Shown here: in pieces, positions 43,179-51,454 of the stretch
Layout of the letters: each line of letters opens with the position of its first letter
Position numbering within the stretch: the stretch's first letter is position 1
Assembly (NCBI RefSeq): GCF_027594745.1
Contig: NZ_CP110854.1
Coordinates: 2,336,501-2,400,500 of the forward strand
Reading direction: 5' to 3'
Source of the DNA: Saprospira grandis
GTDB taxonomy: Bacteria; Bacteroidota; Bacteroidia; Chitinophagales; Saprospiraceae
DNA: 64,000 nucleotides
Notes under the pieces: model-generated
Seen by the model: the letters and a program-made list of their open reading frames with translations, nothing else
Told to the model about the DNA's origin: nothing
Database searches by the model: none
Program-made: the position numbers and the translations under genes

Positions 43179-44201
43179 TTAGCGCAAGATAACTTTCTGT
43201 GTGCTAGAAGCGCTGCCATTGTTGATCTCGATGAGGTAGATACCCGCAGTAAACTGAGCAGTAGGCAACTGGAATTGCTGTTGGCCCATTTGCTTGCCTA
43301 GGTTTTGGCTGTGTAGACGTTGGCCCAAGCTGTTATAGATGTTGATCTGTAGATCCTGCTCCTCCTGAAGATCGAGGAACAATTGTACATCGCCAGCGGC
43401 AGGGTTGGGGAATACGCTAAAGGCATTGAGGCCATCGATATGCGTAGTGGCTACAGTAGCAGAGGTGCGGTAGTAGTGCGCCTGAGAAGGGTTAACGCCA
43501 TAGCAGATGAGTACGTTGTCGGTCTCATCACCACAGTTAGCATTAGAAACCGTGCTAGTGTAGCTGTTTACAAGGTCCATATAAGAAACCAAAGCAGGAG
43601 CAGAAAGCTGCGCATCGGTAAAGGCATCAAAAACAGTCAATACATCAGCTAGGCCATTGATATCATTAGAGCTAGAGATACCCAAAACAGCAAGGGTATC
43701 GCAGAAACCGGCCGTGTTGGCATCTAGCTCAAAGATGTTGCAGCAAGGTAGGTTGGTAATAGGAATCGTGTTGGTCAAAATAGCATCCAACAAGGTTTTC
43801 ACCTGATTGAGGTCATAGCCCAAGGCAATCATACCAAAGGTATCGCCAGGCATTACCGTTACGCCATAACGGCCAAGGGTAGCGGGGTCAAGGATCCCAT
43901 CATCATCGGCGCCAATAATCACATCGCCACCGCCATTAGTGGTGTCACAGGCCGTACGAGCGCTATCTAGAGCACAAGTCCCCTTCTTAACGATGAGGTA
44001 TTCTACATTGGCAAAACCAACAGCCTGTACACTCATAGGAGGTGCAGGCGTCCAAACAGTCCCCCCTACATCATAGCTATTTATGCCAGTTTGTACTTCG
44101 GGAGCTGTTTTGTTATTACAAGCTGTAGTGGCTTGAGCAAAAAGTTGTTGGCCAACAAAAAGTGATAGGGCCAAGAAAAGGGTTAGTCGTAGTCCTTTCA
44201 T
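43179..44201 (-). CDS. Secreted protein with T9SS sorting domain
   Basis: 340 residues. Signal peptide ends near VGQQLFAQ. The middle is acidic, with many Thr, Asp and Asn (DVIIGADDDGILDPATLG, DTTNGGGD) and no recognised domain. The T9SS domain is clear at the C-terminus: FSVFPNPAAGDVQLFL, QINIYNSLGQRLHSQN, FTAGIYLIEI. Codon use is unusually rich in C-ending codons in parts, hinting at good expression. Likely a surface or released protein. A TAACTTTG (-7 type) box lies at 44255-44262, 54 bp upstream. Confidence 0.82.
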   Translation of the reverse strand: MKGLRLTLFLALSLFVGQQLFAQATTACNNKTAPEVQTGINSYDVGGTVWTPAPPMSVQAVGFANVEYLIVKKGTCALDSARTACDTTNGGGDVIIGADDDGILDPATLGRYGVTVMPGDTFGMIALGYDLNQVKTLLDAILTNTIPITNLPCCNIFELDANTAGFCDTLAVLGISSSNDINGLADVLTVFDAFTDAQLSAPALVSYMDLVNSYTSTVSNANCGDETDNVLICYGVNPSQAHYYRTSATVATTHIDGLNAFSVFPNPAAGDVQLFLDLQEEQDLQINIYNSLGQRLHSQNLGKQMGQQQFQLPTAQFTAGIYLIEINNGSASSTQKVILR

Positions 44202-44589
44202 CAGATATAAATTTAAAGGTTCATAATTTTATTGTGAGCTGCTTGTTAGGCTTACAAAGTTAAAGATTATCGGCAAACAAAATCTTTTTCCTTAGTTTTT
44301 TTAAGCCCGCAACTAGAGCAAGCTAAGGAAAATGAGGCTAAATGGCCCGTTTTGGTAGAAGTTCCCCCCTTTTTTGCCCATCTAATTTTAGAAGCAAAGG
44401 CTTTTAGCTTGCTTCCCCTACTTTTGTTTGGCTAGCCTCTGCCTATCCAAAATAAATAAGAAGAGAAGCGCCAAATGGAAGAAAATTATACATCTACCTA
44501 GAAATTAGTTTATTTGCCTTAAATTTGTCGGCGTTTTGCTCAATGAGTCCAACGCAGAACATCCAAAATATACTTTAAAACTTGATGAA
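44202..44589. promoter_or_regulatory. Divergent promoter region before the TonB-dependent receptor
   Basis: 388 bp with no gene. Three TAnnTTTG-type -7 candidates: TAACTTTG at 44255-44262 on the minus strand for the leftward cargo gene, and TACTTTTG (44419-44426) and TAAATTTG (44520-44527) on the plus strand for the receptor. None has a TTTG at the standard -33 spacing. Nothing else recognisable. Confidence 0.4.
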
Positions 44590-47229
44590 ATGAAAAACTT
44601 TAACGTATTGGGCCTTTGCCTGCTACTCAGTTTGCTGACTAGCTGGGCCTATGGGCAAAAAGCCACGGTAAAGGGTGTCGTGACCGACGCTAACTCTAAA
44701 GAACCCCTTCCCGCTACCCTCCGTATCCTTAATACGGAGGGCAAGTTAGTGACTGGCGCCGGGGCCGATGTGCTTTCTGGAGAATATATGATCTCTGTAG
44801 ATGCCGGAACCTATAAAATGACGGTCTCTTATATCGGCCTAGCCGATCAATCTTTTGATCTGGAATTAGCCGCTGGCGAAACCAAAGAGATCAATGTGGA
44901 AATGAAAGAGGAGGATAACCTCATGAAAACAGTGACCGTAACGGGCTCTAAGGCCGGTACGCAACTGGCCAAAAATACGGTCTCTATTGATGTGGTAAAA
45001 CCCACTTTGGTCGATAATACCAACGCTACAAAGGTAGATGAGGTGGTCGATAAGGTGCCTGGCGTTACGGTAGTAGACGGCCAAGCCAATATCCGTGGGG
45101 GCTCTGGCTATTCTTATGGAGCCGGTAGCCGCGTGCTTATCCTTGTAGATGATCTCCCCTTCATGTCTGCCGATGCCGGCTTTGCCAACTGGAGAGATAT
45201 CCCCGTAGAAAATATTGAGCAAATCGAGGTCCTCAAAGGGGCCGCCTCTGCTCTCTATGGCTCTTCGGCCCTAAACGGAATTATCAATATCCGCACAGCC
45301 TACGCCAAAGCTAAACCCGTTACAAAGTTCTCGCTTTTCCAAACTTCTTTTGCCAAGCCACGAAATCGTACGATTCCCTATTTCCTCGATCCCGATAGTA
45401 CAGTAAATGTAACTGGACAAGCTTGGTGGGCCCAAGATTCTATCTCTGCCCGCCTCACCAATGATGAAGGCGCTACTTATTATGATAGTACTTTTGCTCC
45501 CCAATGGCTAGCCGGCCCCCGTGGCTATCGCAAACCCATCGAGTTTGGCGCCTCTTTGGCCCACCGCCGCAAAATCGGTAAACTCGATCTTACCCTAGGA
45601 GCTAACGGTTTCTATAAGGATTCTTACCTAGGCGGAGAGTACGAACGTAAACTCAGAGCCAACGCTAATGTCCGCTACCGCTTTACCGACAGCCTCAATG
45701 TTGGTGCAAATATCAATGTGAATTTCGGAAATTCTTCTTCTTTCTTCCTCTGGAATAACTTGGCCTTTGTCTCGCTTTCACGAGAAGCGGTCGATAGCCT
45801 AACGCATTTTACTTATCCCGCCTCTGTTACCCAATCGGTGACTTCTCGGATCAATGTCGATCCCTACCTCACTTATTTCGATAAAAAAGGGAATCGCCAC
45901 CGCCTACAAACTCGTATCTATTATATTAGCAACGATAATGGCAATAACCAAAGTAATAGCTCTACGCTCTACTATGGCGAGTACCAGCTCCAAAGAGAGT
46001 TCAAACAATTGCAAGGCCTCAAAATGGTGGCCGGCCTAGTAGGCCAGTATTCTGCCGCCCAATCTCAACTCTATGGAGATGCTGAATACGATATCTCTAA
46101 TTATGCCGCCTATGTCCAACTCGATAAGGGCTTCCTTACCGATGAGTTTGGCGATAGTAAACTCAATTTCTCTTTCGGCGCCCGTATCGAACGTAACGCC
46201 ATTATTAGCCCCGATTCTGTGCAGGTTTCTGTCTCTCAACCCAAAATTGAGAACCCCGAACCCCGCTCTGTTGAAGCTAAACCCGTTTTCCGCGCCGGAG
46301 TAAATTATGAGCTGACACCCTTTACTTTCCTTCGCGCCTCTTGGGGCCAAGGTTATCGCTATCCCACAATCGCCGAACGATATATCACTACTTTCGTAGG
46401 CGACCCCGCCGGAGTTGGCCTCGAAATCCGAGCAAATCCCGAACTAGAATCAGAAACTGGTTGGTCTGCCGAAATCGGTATCAAACAAGGTTTCATGATT
46501 ACTTCTAACTGGAAGGGATTTGTTGATGTCTCTTTCTTCTGGACCCAATACCAGAATATGATGGAGTTCTCTTTTGGTGGCGGAGATACTGCCGCTATCA
46601 ATGCTATCGAGCTTGCTGGTGTGCAAAATGGTACCACTCCCATTTTCTTCCAATCAGCTAATATCGGAAATACAAATATCCGTGGTGCTGAGTTTAGCGT
46701 AATGGGTACCGGAAAAATCGCTGGCGTAGATATGAACCTCCTCGCTGGCTATACGTTCCTCGATCCCCGCTTCCAAGATTTTGACGAGCGCCAACAACTT
46801 CTCAGCTCTAACGATACTACCAATATCCTGAAGTATCGCGCCCGCCATACTATTAAGTTTGATGCCGAAGCCTTTTTCCTCAAAGAAAATAACCTCTCGG
46901 TCGGACTCTCTGTTAACGCTAGTAGCCGTATGCTCGCTATCGATAAGGTGTTCCAAGATCTCGTTTTCTCCGATGCTGACCTCCCTTTTGGTCCTGCTGA
47001 TGCTTTCGGTATCGGCCGCTACCGCCAACACGTCAATAGTGGCGAATATGTAAACCTCAGCGCCCGTATCGGCTACCGCTACGCTTTCAAAAATGCTGAA
47101 GGTGAAGAAAAATGGGGCGCTAAGATCTCTGTCGTAGGCAAAAACTTGCTCAACCAAGAGTATACTCTACGCCCCGCTCTAGTAGCCGCTCCCGCCAATT
47201 ATACGCTACGCCTAGATTTCGATTTCTAG
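44590..47229 (+). CDS. TonB-dependent outer-membrane receptor
   Basis: 879 residues from ATG 44590; the frame continues upstream but MKNFNVLGLCLLLSLLTSWAYGQ is a clear signal peptide. Residues about 25-100 are a carboxypeptidase-like regulatory domain (ATVKGVVTDANSKEPLPATL). The plug follows at about 110-225 (VVDKVPGVTVVDGQANIRGG, VLKGAASALYGSSALNGIIN). The rest is the 22-strand barrel ending in aromatic-rich strands (NYTLRLDFDF). It lacks a SusD partner, so the substrate may be an iron chelate, vitamin or small ligand. Third-position C is noticeably frequent, suggesting high expression. Confidence 0.92.
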   Translation: MKNFNVLGLCLLLSLLTSWAYGQKATVKGVVTDANSKEPLPATLRILNTEGKLVTGAGADVLSGEYMISVDAGTYKMTVSYIGLADQSFDLELAAGETKEINVEMKEEDNLMKTVTVTGSKAGTQLAKNTVSIDVVKPTLVDNTNATKVDEVVDKVPGVTVVDGQANIRGGSGYSYGAGSRVLILVDDLPFMSADAGFANWRDIPVENIEQIEVLKGAASALYGSSALNGIINIRTAYAKAKPVTKFSLFQTSFAKPRNRTIPYFLDPDSTVNVTGQAWWAQDSISARLTNDEGATYYDSTFAPQWLAGPRGYRKPIEFGASLAHRRKIGKLDLTLGANGFYKDSYLGGEYERKLRANANVRYRFTDSLNVGANINVNFGNSSSFFLWNNLAFVSLSREAVDSLTHFTYPASVTQSVTSRINVDPYLTYFDKKGNRHRLQTRIYYISNDNGNNQSNSSTLYYGEYQLQREFKQLQGLKMVAGLVGQYSAAQSQLYGDAEYDISNYAAYVQLDKGFLTDEFGDSKLNFSFGARIERNAIISPDSVQVSVSQPKIENPEPRSVEAKPVFRAGVNYELTPFTFLRASWGQGYRYPTIAERYITTFVGDPAGVGLEIRANPELESETGWSAEIGIKQGFMITSNWKGFVDVSFFWTQYQNMMEFSFGGGDTAAINAIELAGVQNGTTPIFFQSANIGNTNIRGAEFSVMGTGKIAGVDMNLLAGYTFLDPRFQDFDERQQLLSSNDTTNILKYRARHTIKFDAEAFFLKENNLSVGLSVNASSRMLAIDKVFQDLVFSDADLPFGPADAFGIGRYRQHVNSGEYVNLSARIGYRYAFKNAEGEEKWGAKISVVGKNLLNQEYTLRPALVAAPANYTLRLDFDF

Positions 47230-47251
47230 CCTCCTGATACATATATTGTAT

Positions 47252-47287
47252 AGCCTCTATTCTGCCTAAGAATAGGGGCTTTTTTTT
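47252..47287 (+). terminator. Terminator after the TonB receptor, fused to copy 16
   Basis: Stem AGCCTCTATTCT / AGAATAGGGGCT plus a run of eight T that is directly followed by GGGGCCTCC of copy 16. Confidence 0.85.
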
Positions 47288-47401
47288 GGGGCCTCCACAG
47301 CAAAGCTGCGGCGCTACGTTGCGCAGCTCGCTGTTCGCTCGGCCCTGCGGCCTGACGGCCTTGGTCTGCGGCTGCGCCGCACTGCTGCACATCGCTAGGC
47401 C
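47288..47401 (+). repeat. Interspersed structured element, copy 16 (GGGGCCT / AGGCC)
   Basis: Variable hairpin GGCCtgacGGCC, H3 GCGGCtgcGCCGC, tail ACATCGCTAGGCC. It is the mirror counterpart of copy 8 and shares the same variable and H3 stems. Confidence 0.92.
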
Positions 47402-47600
47402 GTTTGGCCTTCGGCCATAGCTGCAGGTTGAAACCCGCAGCCAATTTCGGAACCACTAAGCTAGATTTTGACCACCCCTTGGCCTGCAGCTTAAAAGCTG
47501 CAGGTCCTGAAAATTGAATACCTTCGCCTTTCTTCAATGAAGCAGGGGCTTTTAAGCCGCCATGGCCAAAGATCAAACAGCCCATCAAAACTTTTATGCC

Positions 47601-47830
47601 CTATTCTGCAGATGCAGAACAGCTCATCAAAACCTTTATGTCCTATTCTGCAGATGCCAAATGGCATCTTACAGTTGCGGCAAGCTATTCTGCAGATGCC
47701 AAACGGCATCTTACAGTTGCGGCAAGCTATTCTGCAGATGCCAAACGGCATCTTACAGTTGCGGCAAGCTATTCTGAATTTGTGAAATGGCAGTTGTAAA
47801 CTTGGGGAAGCTATTTGCAATTTGTAAAAG
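47601..47830 (+). repeat. 42-bp tandem array in composite B
   Basis: CTATT-containing units begin at 47601, 47643, 47685, 47727, 47769 and 47811, exactly 42 bp apart. The first two units carry CATCAAAAC-type sequence, the next three carry CATCTTACAGTTGCGGCAAG, yet the register is kept. Open in several frames because 42 is divisible by three. Confidence 0.93.
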
Positions 47831-47890
47831 CGTACATCAGGGACTGTTCAGGATTTTGTGTATCCTAATAAAATTTGGGTCTTTAGCTTC

Positions 47891-47931
47891 TTAGGATTTG
47901 GCCAATAGTCGCCTAGGGGCTTGTCTCTAGG
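47891..47931 (+). repeat. Hairpin module shared with 61291-61331
   Basis: The first 32 bases are identical at the two sites, starting TTAGGATTTGGCCAATAGTC and ending in GCCTAGGGGCTT. The 3' half folds as a CCTAGGG/CCTAGG-type hairpin. Both copies follow 42-bp arrays. Confidence 0.75.
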
Positions 47932-47970
47932 AGCAGTAAAAAGTAAACGCAAAACGTTAAACAGTCCCCC

Positions 47971-48003
47971 AAAAAAAGGAGCTGGCCTCCACAACCAACT
48001 CCT
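47971..48003 (-). terminator. Terminator after the dioxygenase gene (copy 1 of a duplicated pair)
   Basis: Minus-strand stem GGAGTTGG / CCAGCTCC with seven T. An almost identical 40-bp copy lies at 49138-49182 on the other side of the gene. Confidence 0.8.
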
Positions 48004-48036
48004 TGCTTCCAAAAATAAATAAACAAACAAAGAAGA

Positions 48037-49053
48037 TTAACTCTTGATAAATAGCTTTTGCTGTCTGAAGGTCCCGCTAATATTTTGGACCACTAATTCA
48101 AAAGCATATTGTCCAGCAGGCAGCTGGCTACAGTCGTAGGCCAGTTGCTGCAAGCCAGCAGAAAGATCGGACTTAATAATTTGTCCCAGTTGTTGCCCCG
48201 AAATACTCATAATATTGAGCTGTACATTGGCGGTTTGTAGAAGCTGAAAACTAAAGAATACTTCATCTTGGGCGGGATTGGGAAAAGCCTTGAGTTGGCT
48301 AAACTGCCCGCCTGTTTCTAAGCTATGCTCTTCTACCCCCAAAACGCCAAGGCTGATACCAATGGTTTTGCTGGCGGTATAGCCGTTGGTCGTATCGCCA
48401 CTAATGGTCATCAGTTCATCCGTATAAGAGTCGCTAAAAACCATATCATTACTATTCGTAAAGCTATTGGTGCCGCTAGTGGCATAATAGCTATCAACAG
48501 TGCTATTGATGCTATCGGGAAAGGCCAGTTGGCTAGTCAATAGCAGGTTATTGGAGCTATCAAAAACTTGGATGTGAATATGGGTAGCCCGAGGGGTGTA
48601 CCAGCCGGGGTAGATGCTTGTAAAGTTTACAGTACCATTGCTATCGGTATATTGGATACCTCTGAGCCAGGTGGTCCCGGCATTATTTACCGTTCCATCA
48701 ATGCCAGGTTGGCCATCATAGGCGGAATAGTAGCCCCTTTTATTACAATGCCAAACATCTACTCTTAGGCCAGCTACTGCTAGGCAGTTATTATCAATAT
48801 TTTGAATCGTAATGCTAAAATTAAGGGGGATTCCCGTTTGGGTTCCCTCGGTGATATCAGAACGCACTAAAGTAGAGCTAGTAATAGAAGAGGGGGCAGG
48901 GTAGGGGCCAGCAGTTTCTGCGGGCAAGGGGTCACAGCTCATATTCTCTAAAACCTCTTGGTTGCTCGGTTCATCCATAACATCTTTGAATCCCAAAAAG
49001 GGGATCGCTGCAGCGCCTAGTCCGATGCGCTTTAAAAAGTCTTTTCTTTTCAT
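48037..49053 (-). CDS. Secreted intradiol ring-cleavage dioxygenase-like protein with T9SS sorting domain
   Basis: 338 residues. N-terminus MKRKDFLKRIGLGAAAIPFLG resembles a short signal with a charged start. The core (about 40-230) matches intradiol dioxygenases such as protocatechuate 3,4-dioxygenase: AETAGPYPAPSS, VDVWHCNKRGYYSAYDG and IYPGWYTPRATHIHIQV, giving the expected Fe(III) ligands Tyr, Tyr and the HxH histidines. The last 80 residues are a T9SS domain (KAFPNPAQDEVFFSF, LNIMSISGQQLGQII, LPAGQYAFEL). It could cleave catechol-type compounds outside the cell; substrate unknown. The gene stands alone, flanked by duplicated terminator sequences. Confidence 0.83.
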   Translation of the reverse strand: MKRKDFLKRIGLGAAAIPFLGFKDVMDEPSNQEVLENMSCDPLPAETAGPYPAPSSITSSTLVRSDITEGTQTGIPLNFSITIQNIDNNCLAVAGLRVDVWHCNKRGYYSAYDGQPGIDGTVNNAGTTWLRGIQYTDSNGTVNFTSIYPGWYTPRATHIHIQVFDSSNNLLLTSQLAFPDSINSTVDSYYATSGTNSFTNSNDMVFSDSYTDELMTISGDTTNGYTASKTIGISLGVLGVEEHSLETGGQFSQLKAFPNPAQDEVFFSFQLLQTANVQLNIMSISGQQLGQIIKSDLSAGLQQLAYDCSQLPAGQYAFELVVQNISGTFRQQKLFIKS

Positions 49054-49137
49054 GCCAGTGCTTTAATGCGTTAAACAATCCTTAAAATGTTCTCGGCCCT
49101 AGAGACTTGGCTATCTAAGAAAGGTTTAAGGAGTGGC

Positions 49138-49182
49138 AAAAAAAAGGAGCTGGCCTCCACAACCAACTCCTTGCTTCCAAAA
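49138..49182 (-). terminator. Second copy of the dioxygenase terminator, upstream of the gene
   Basis: About 40 bp match the terminator at 47971-48015, with nine T on the minus strand. It lies 85 bp upstream of the dioxygenase ATG and no minus-strand gene precedes it. Confidence 0.7.
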
Positions 49183-49305
49183 CAAAGAAGATAAAAGCAA
49201 GCTCAAGTTGCTTCATCTGGCCTAAAGACGCTCGGCCCATAACAAGGTTTAAATCTGGACCAAATTTCCATCTTCTATAGCTTTTTGTACGTCTCTGTTT
49301 TCAGT

Positions 49306-50247
49306 ATGAAAACAAAAACCATAAAAATGAACTGGAAGCTAAAAGCTGTGGTCCAAAAAGGCATCTCCTTTTTACCCGCCCCCTTTGATCACAAAGTCAA
49401 TTACCTCATGCAAAAATATGTGACCAAGGGCGTGCAGCTCTCGGATGCCTATTTTCTAGACCGTTTAGAGCATGCGCAAAAACATATAGCCGCCTATCAG
49501 CAGTATGCGGGCAGTTTGCAGGGCATACAAACCTTAGAGTTGGGAACGGGCTGGTATCCAGTGGTGCCCATTAGTTTGTTTTTGGTCGGGGCGGAGCAGG
49601 TCCGCAGCCTAGACCTTAACCCCTTGACGCATCGAGCGCATTGGGAGCGCTGCCTGCAAGTATTTCTGGAGAAAGAAGCGGAGGTCCGGCTGCGTTTGCC
49701 CATTTTGGAAGAGCGCTGGGCCATTCTTCAAGCCTTGGCCAAGGAGAGTAGCCATTTAGATGATGCCGCATTTTTGGCCCAACTGCGGCTGTCCTTCCTC
49801 TTGGGTGATGCTCGAGAATTGAGAGAATTTAAGGAGCAGTCTATACAACTGATTCACTCGAACAACACCTTTGAGCATGTGCATCCAGCGGCCCTGCGGC
49901 AGATATTGCAGCGTTTTCAGCAATTGCTGGACCCCAAGGGCCTGATGTCCCACTTTGTCGATATGTCAGACCATTTTGCGCATGCCGACCCCAATATTAC
50001 CATCTATAATTTTTTGCAATTTACGCCCAAACAATGGGCCCGCATAGACAATGAAGTGCAGCCACAGAACCGTTGGCGCCTCCCCCAATACTTGGGCCTT
50101 TATCAAGAGTTGGGCTTGGCCCTTTTGGCCGAAGAGCATCGCCCAGGCCGGCCCGAAGAAGTAAAAACAGTAGCCATAGATGAGAGCTTTTCGCAGTTTA
50201 CAGTAGAAGAGTTGGCGGTCAGTCATGTCTATTTGTGGAGTCGGTAG
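49306..50247 (+). CDS. Class I SAM-dependent methyltransferase, unknown substrate
   Basis: 313 residues from ATG 49306 (49327 is an alternative; the open frame to 49285 adds seven residues). The SAM-binding motif I is IQTLELGTGWYPVVPISLFL, followed by VRSLDLNPLTHRA and an IQLIHSNNTFEHVHP motif, typical of Rossmann methyltransferases. The C-terminal 90 residues are variable. No signal peptide. Its stop is 66 bp before the next gene on the same strand. Substrate cannot be inferred. Confidence 0.78.
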   Translation: MKTKTIKMNWKLKAVVQKGISFLPAPFDHKVNYLMQKYVTKGVQLSDAYFLDRLEHAQKHIAAYQQYAGSLQGIQTLELGTGWYPVVPISLFLVGAEQVRSLDLNPLTHRAHWERCLQVFLEKEAEVRLRLPILEERWAILQALAKESSHLDDAAFLAQLRLSFLLGDARELREFKEQSIQLIHSNNTFEHVHPAALRQILQRFQQLLDPKGLMSHFVDMSDHFAHADPNITIYNFLQFTPKQWARIDNEVQPQNRWRLPQYLGLYQELGLALLAEEHRPGRPEEVKTVAIDESFSQFTVEELAVSHVYLWSR

Positions 50248-50313
50248 TTGTTTTTTTCTCTTGAACTTGTATCTTTAAGGAAGAACAATTTTTCTCTGCA
50301 CAGACCCTTTTTT

Positions 50314-51198
50314 ATGAAACGATACACCCTTGCTGCCTTAAGTCTATTGGCTATTTTTGCCCTACTGCCTTTGTTGGCCTTCTTTAAGCCCGAATCGCTT
50401 AAAGTGAGCTTTTCTGAAATGGAGTGGACGGCAGCCAAGCAACAAGCAAAAACAGAAAACAAACTCTATTTTGTCGACTTTGACGCCAGTTATTGTGCCG
50501 CCTGTCGCAATATGGATATCTCGACCTATCAGGATAGTCGCTTGGCCAGTTATATGGGCCAAAATGTAGTGGGCCTGCGCTTGGATGTCCAAGATTTTGA
50601 TGGGGTCATGTGGTCCCAAAAATATGAGATAGAAGCCTTGCCGACCCTACTCATCTTTAATGAAGAAGGCAAATTGGTCAAGCGATTAGTGGGCTATCAG
50701 TCTTCGGCAGATTTGCTCAAGGCTTTTGAGGAAGTGCGCAGCCCCAAGGGCAGCCCTTCGGTGCCCAGCACAACAACGCCCAAGCAAAGCCCGCAACCCC
50801 TTGCCGAAGAACCCATTTTGCCGCCTGCAAAATCGCCAGCCAAAACCAATGAGTCGCCTCGTTTATCGGGTAACCTCTCTATTTTTGAGCAGGGCATACA
50901 GGCCAGCGGAAAAGGTTTGTATGAGGTAGAGCTCAAGCGGCAAAAATCAGAAGGCTTTTCTTTGCAGATGGGCGTCTATAAAGAAGTAAACTACTGGACG
51001 CTAGAGGCGGAAGCCCTGCAAAAGCAGCTGCCTGGCCACAAAATCCTCATGCATGTCGATGAGCTGCGGGGCAAAACGGTCTATCAGCTGTTGTTGGGTG
51101 AATTTGAGAGCCAGGCAGCCGCCAGACGCTTTCAGAATGTTTTGCAGCAAAAGAAAATCCGCAAAGGATTGATTAAAGATTTGCGATATTTTAAGTAA
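50314..51198 (+). CDS. Exported thioredoxin-fold protein with C-terminal SPOR domain
   Basis: 294 residues from ATG 50314. N-terminal signal or anchor helix (LAALSLLAIFALLPLLAFF). Residues about 38-150 are thioredoxin-like with YCAAC (Cys61, Cys64) in the active-site position and cis-Pro in ALPTLLIF. A proline/lysine/serine-rich linker covers about 155-205. The last 80 residues look like a SPOR domain (GFSLQMGVYKEVNYW, TVYQLLLGEFESQAAARRF), which binds denuded peptidoglycan at division sites. The fusion implies a periplasmic thiol reductase or oxidase held at the septum; this is inferred from domains only. Confidence 0.82.
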   Translation: MKRYTLAALSLLAIFALLPLLAFFKPESLKVSFSEMEWTAAKQQAKTENKLYFVDFDASYCAACRNMDISTYQDSRLASYMGQNVVGLRLDVQDFDGVMWSQKYEIEALPTLLIFNEEGKLVKRLVGYQSSADLLKAFEEVRSPKGSPSVPSTTTPKQSPQPLAEEPILPPAKSPAKTNESPRLSGNLSIFEQGIQASGKGLYEVELKRQKSEGFSLQMGVYKEVNYWTLEAEALQKQLPGHKILMHVDELRGKTVYQLLLGEFESQAAARRFQNVLQQKKIRKGLIKDLRYFK

Positions 51199-51221
51199 TA
51201 CCGCTCAGAGTTCAATATCTT

Positions 51222-51258
51222 CTCCCCCGCAGCCATGAGCTGCGGGGGAGTTTTTTTT
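51222..51258 (+). terminator. Terminator after the thioredoxin-SPOR gene
   Basis: Near-perfect stem CTCCCCCGCAGC / GCTGCGGGGGAG followed by eight T. Confidence 0.93.
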
Positions 51259-51293
51259 AGCTGGGGCCTAGCCTAGGGCCGCAGGCCCTAAAT

Positions 51294-51421
51294 GGCCCAG
51301 CGCTGCGCAGCCGTGGCGCGAAGCGCCAGACCAAAGCCCGTAGGGCTGCAGGGCCGAGCAGACTTGCGAGCGGCGCAGCCTAGCGGCGGCCGCCCCCCTG
51401 AACAGGGCGGCCGCGGGCCCC
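51294..51421 (-). repeat. Interspersed structured element, copy 17 (GGGGCCC / GGGCC)
   Basis: Minus-strand head GGGGCCCGCGGCCGCCCTG with H1 arms GGCCGCCC/GGGCGGCC, variable hairpin AGCCCtacGGGCT, H3 GGCGCttcGCGCC, tail GCAGCGCTGGGCC, extension GGGCCTGCGGCCC to about 51274. Confidence 0.9.
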
Positions 51422-51454
51422 AAAAGAAACAACATAAATAGCAATAAAAACGAG

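Larger units (their letters stand above)
47288..47830 (+). repeat. Composite element B, inverted relative of composite A
   Basis: Reading right to left this repeats the module order of composite A: 42-bp array, GGCCATGGCGGCTT, AAAAGCCCCTGCTT arm, short hairpin modules around CCTGCAGCTTTTAAGC and GGTTTCAACCTGCAGC, then the structured element with tail ACATCGCTAGGCC. Linker lengths between modules differ from A. No credible gene. Confidence 0.85.

Noticed and set aside
44590..47229. SusC-type sugar importer
   Set aside because: No SusD gene adjoins the receptor, and the carboxypeptidase-like domain alone does not define SusC.
47491..47820. Open frames over the 47.6-kb array
   Set aside because: Same reason as above; frames exist on both strands and follow the repeat, not gene signals.
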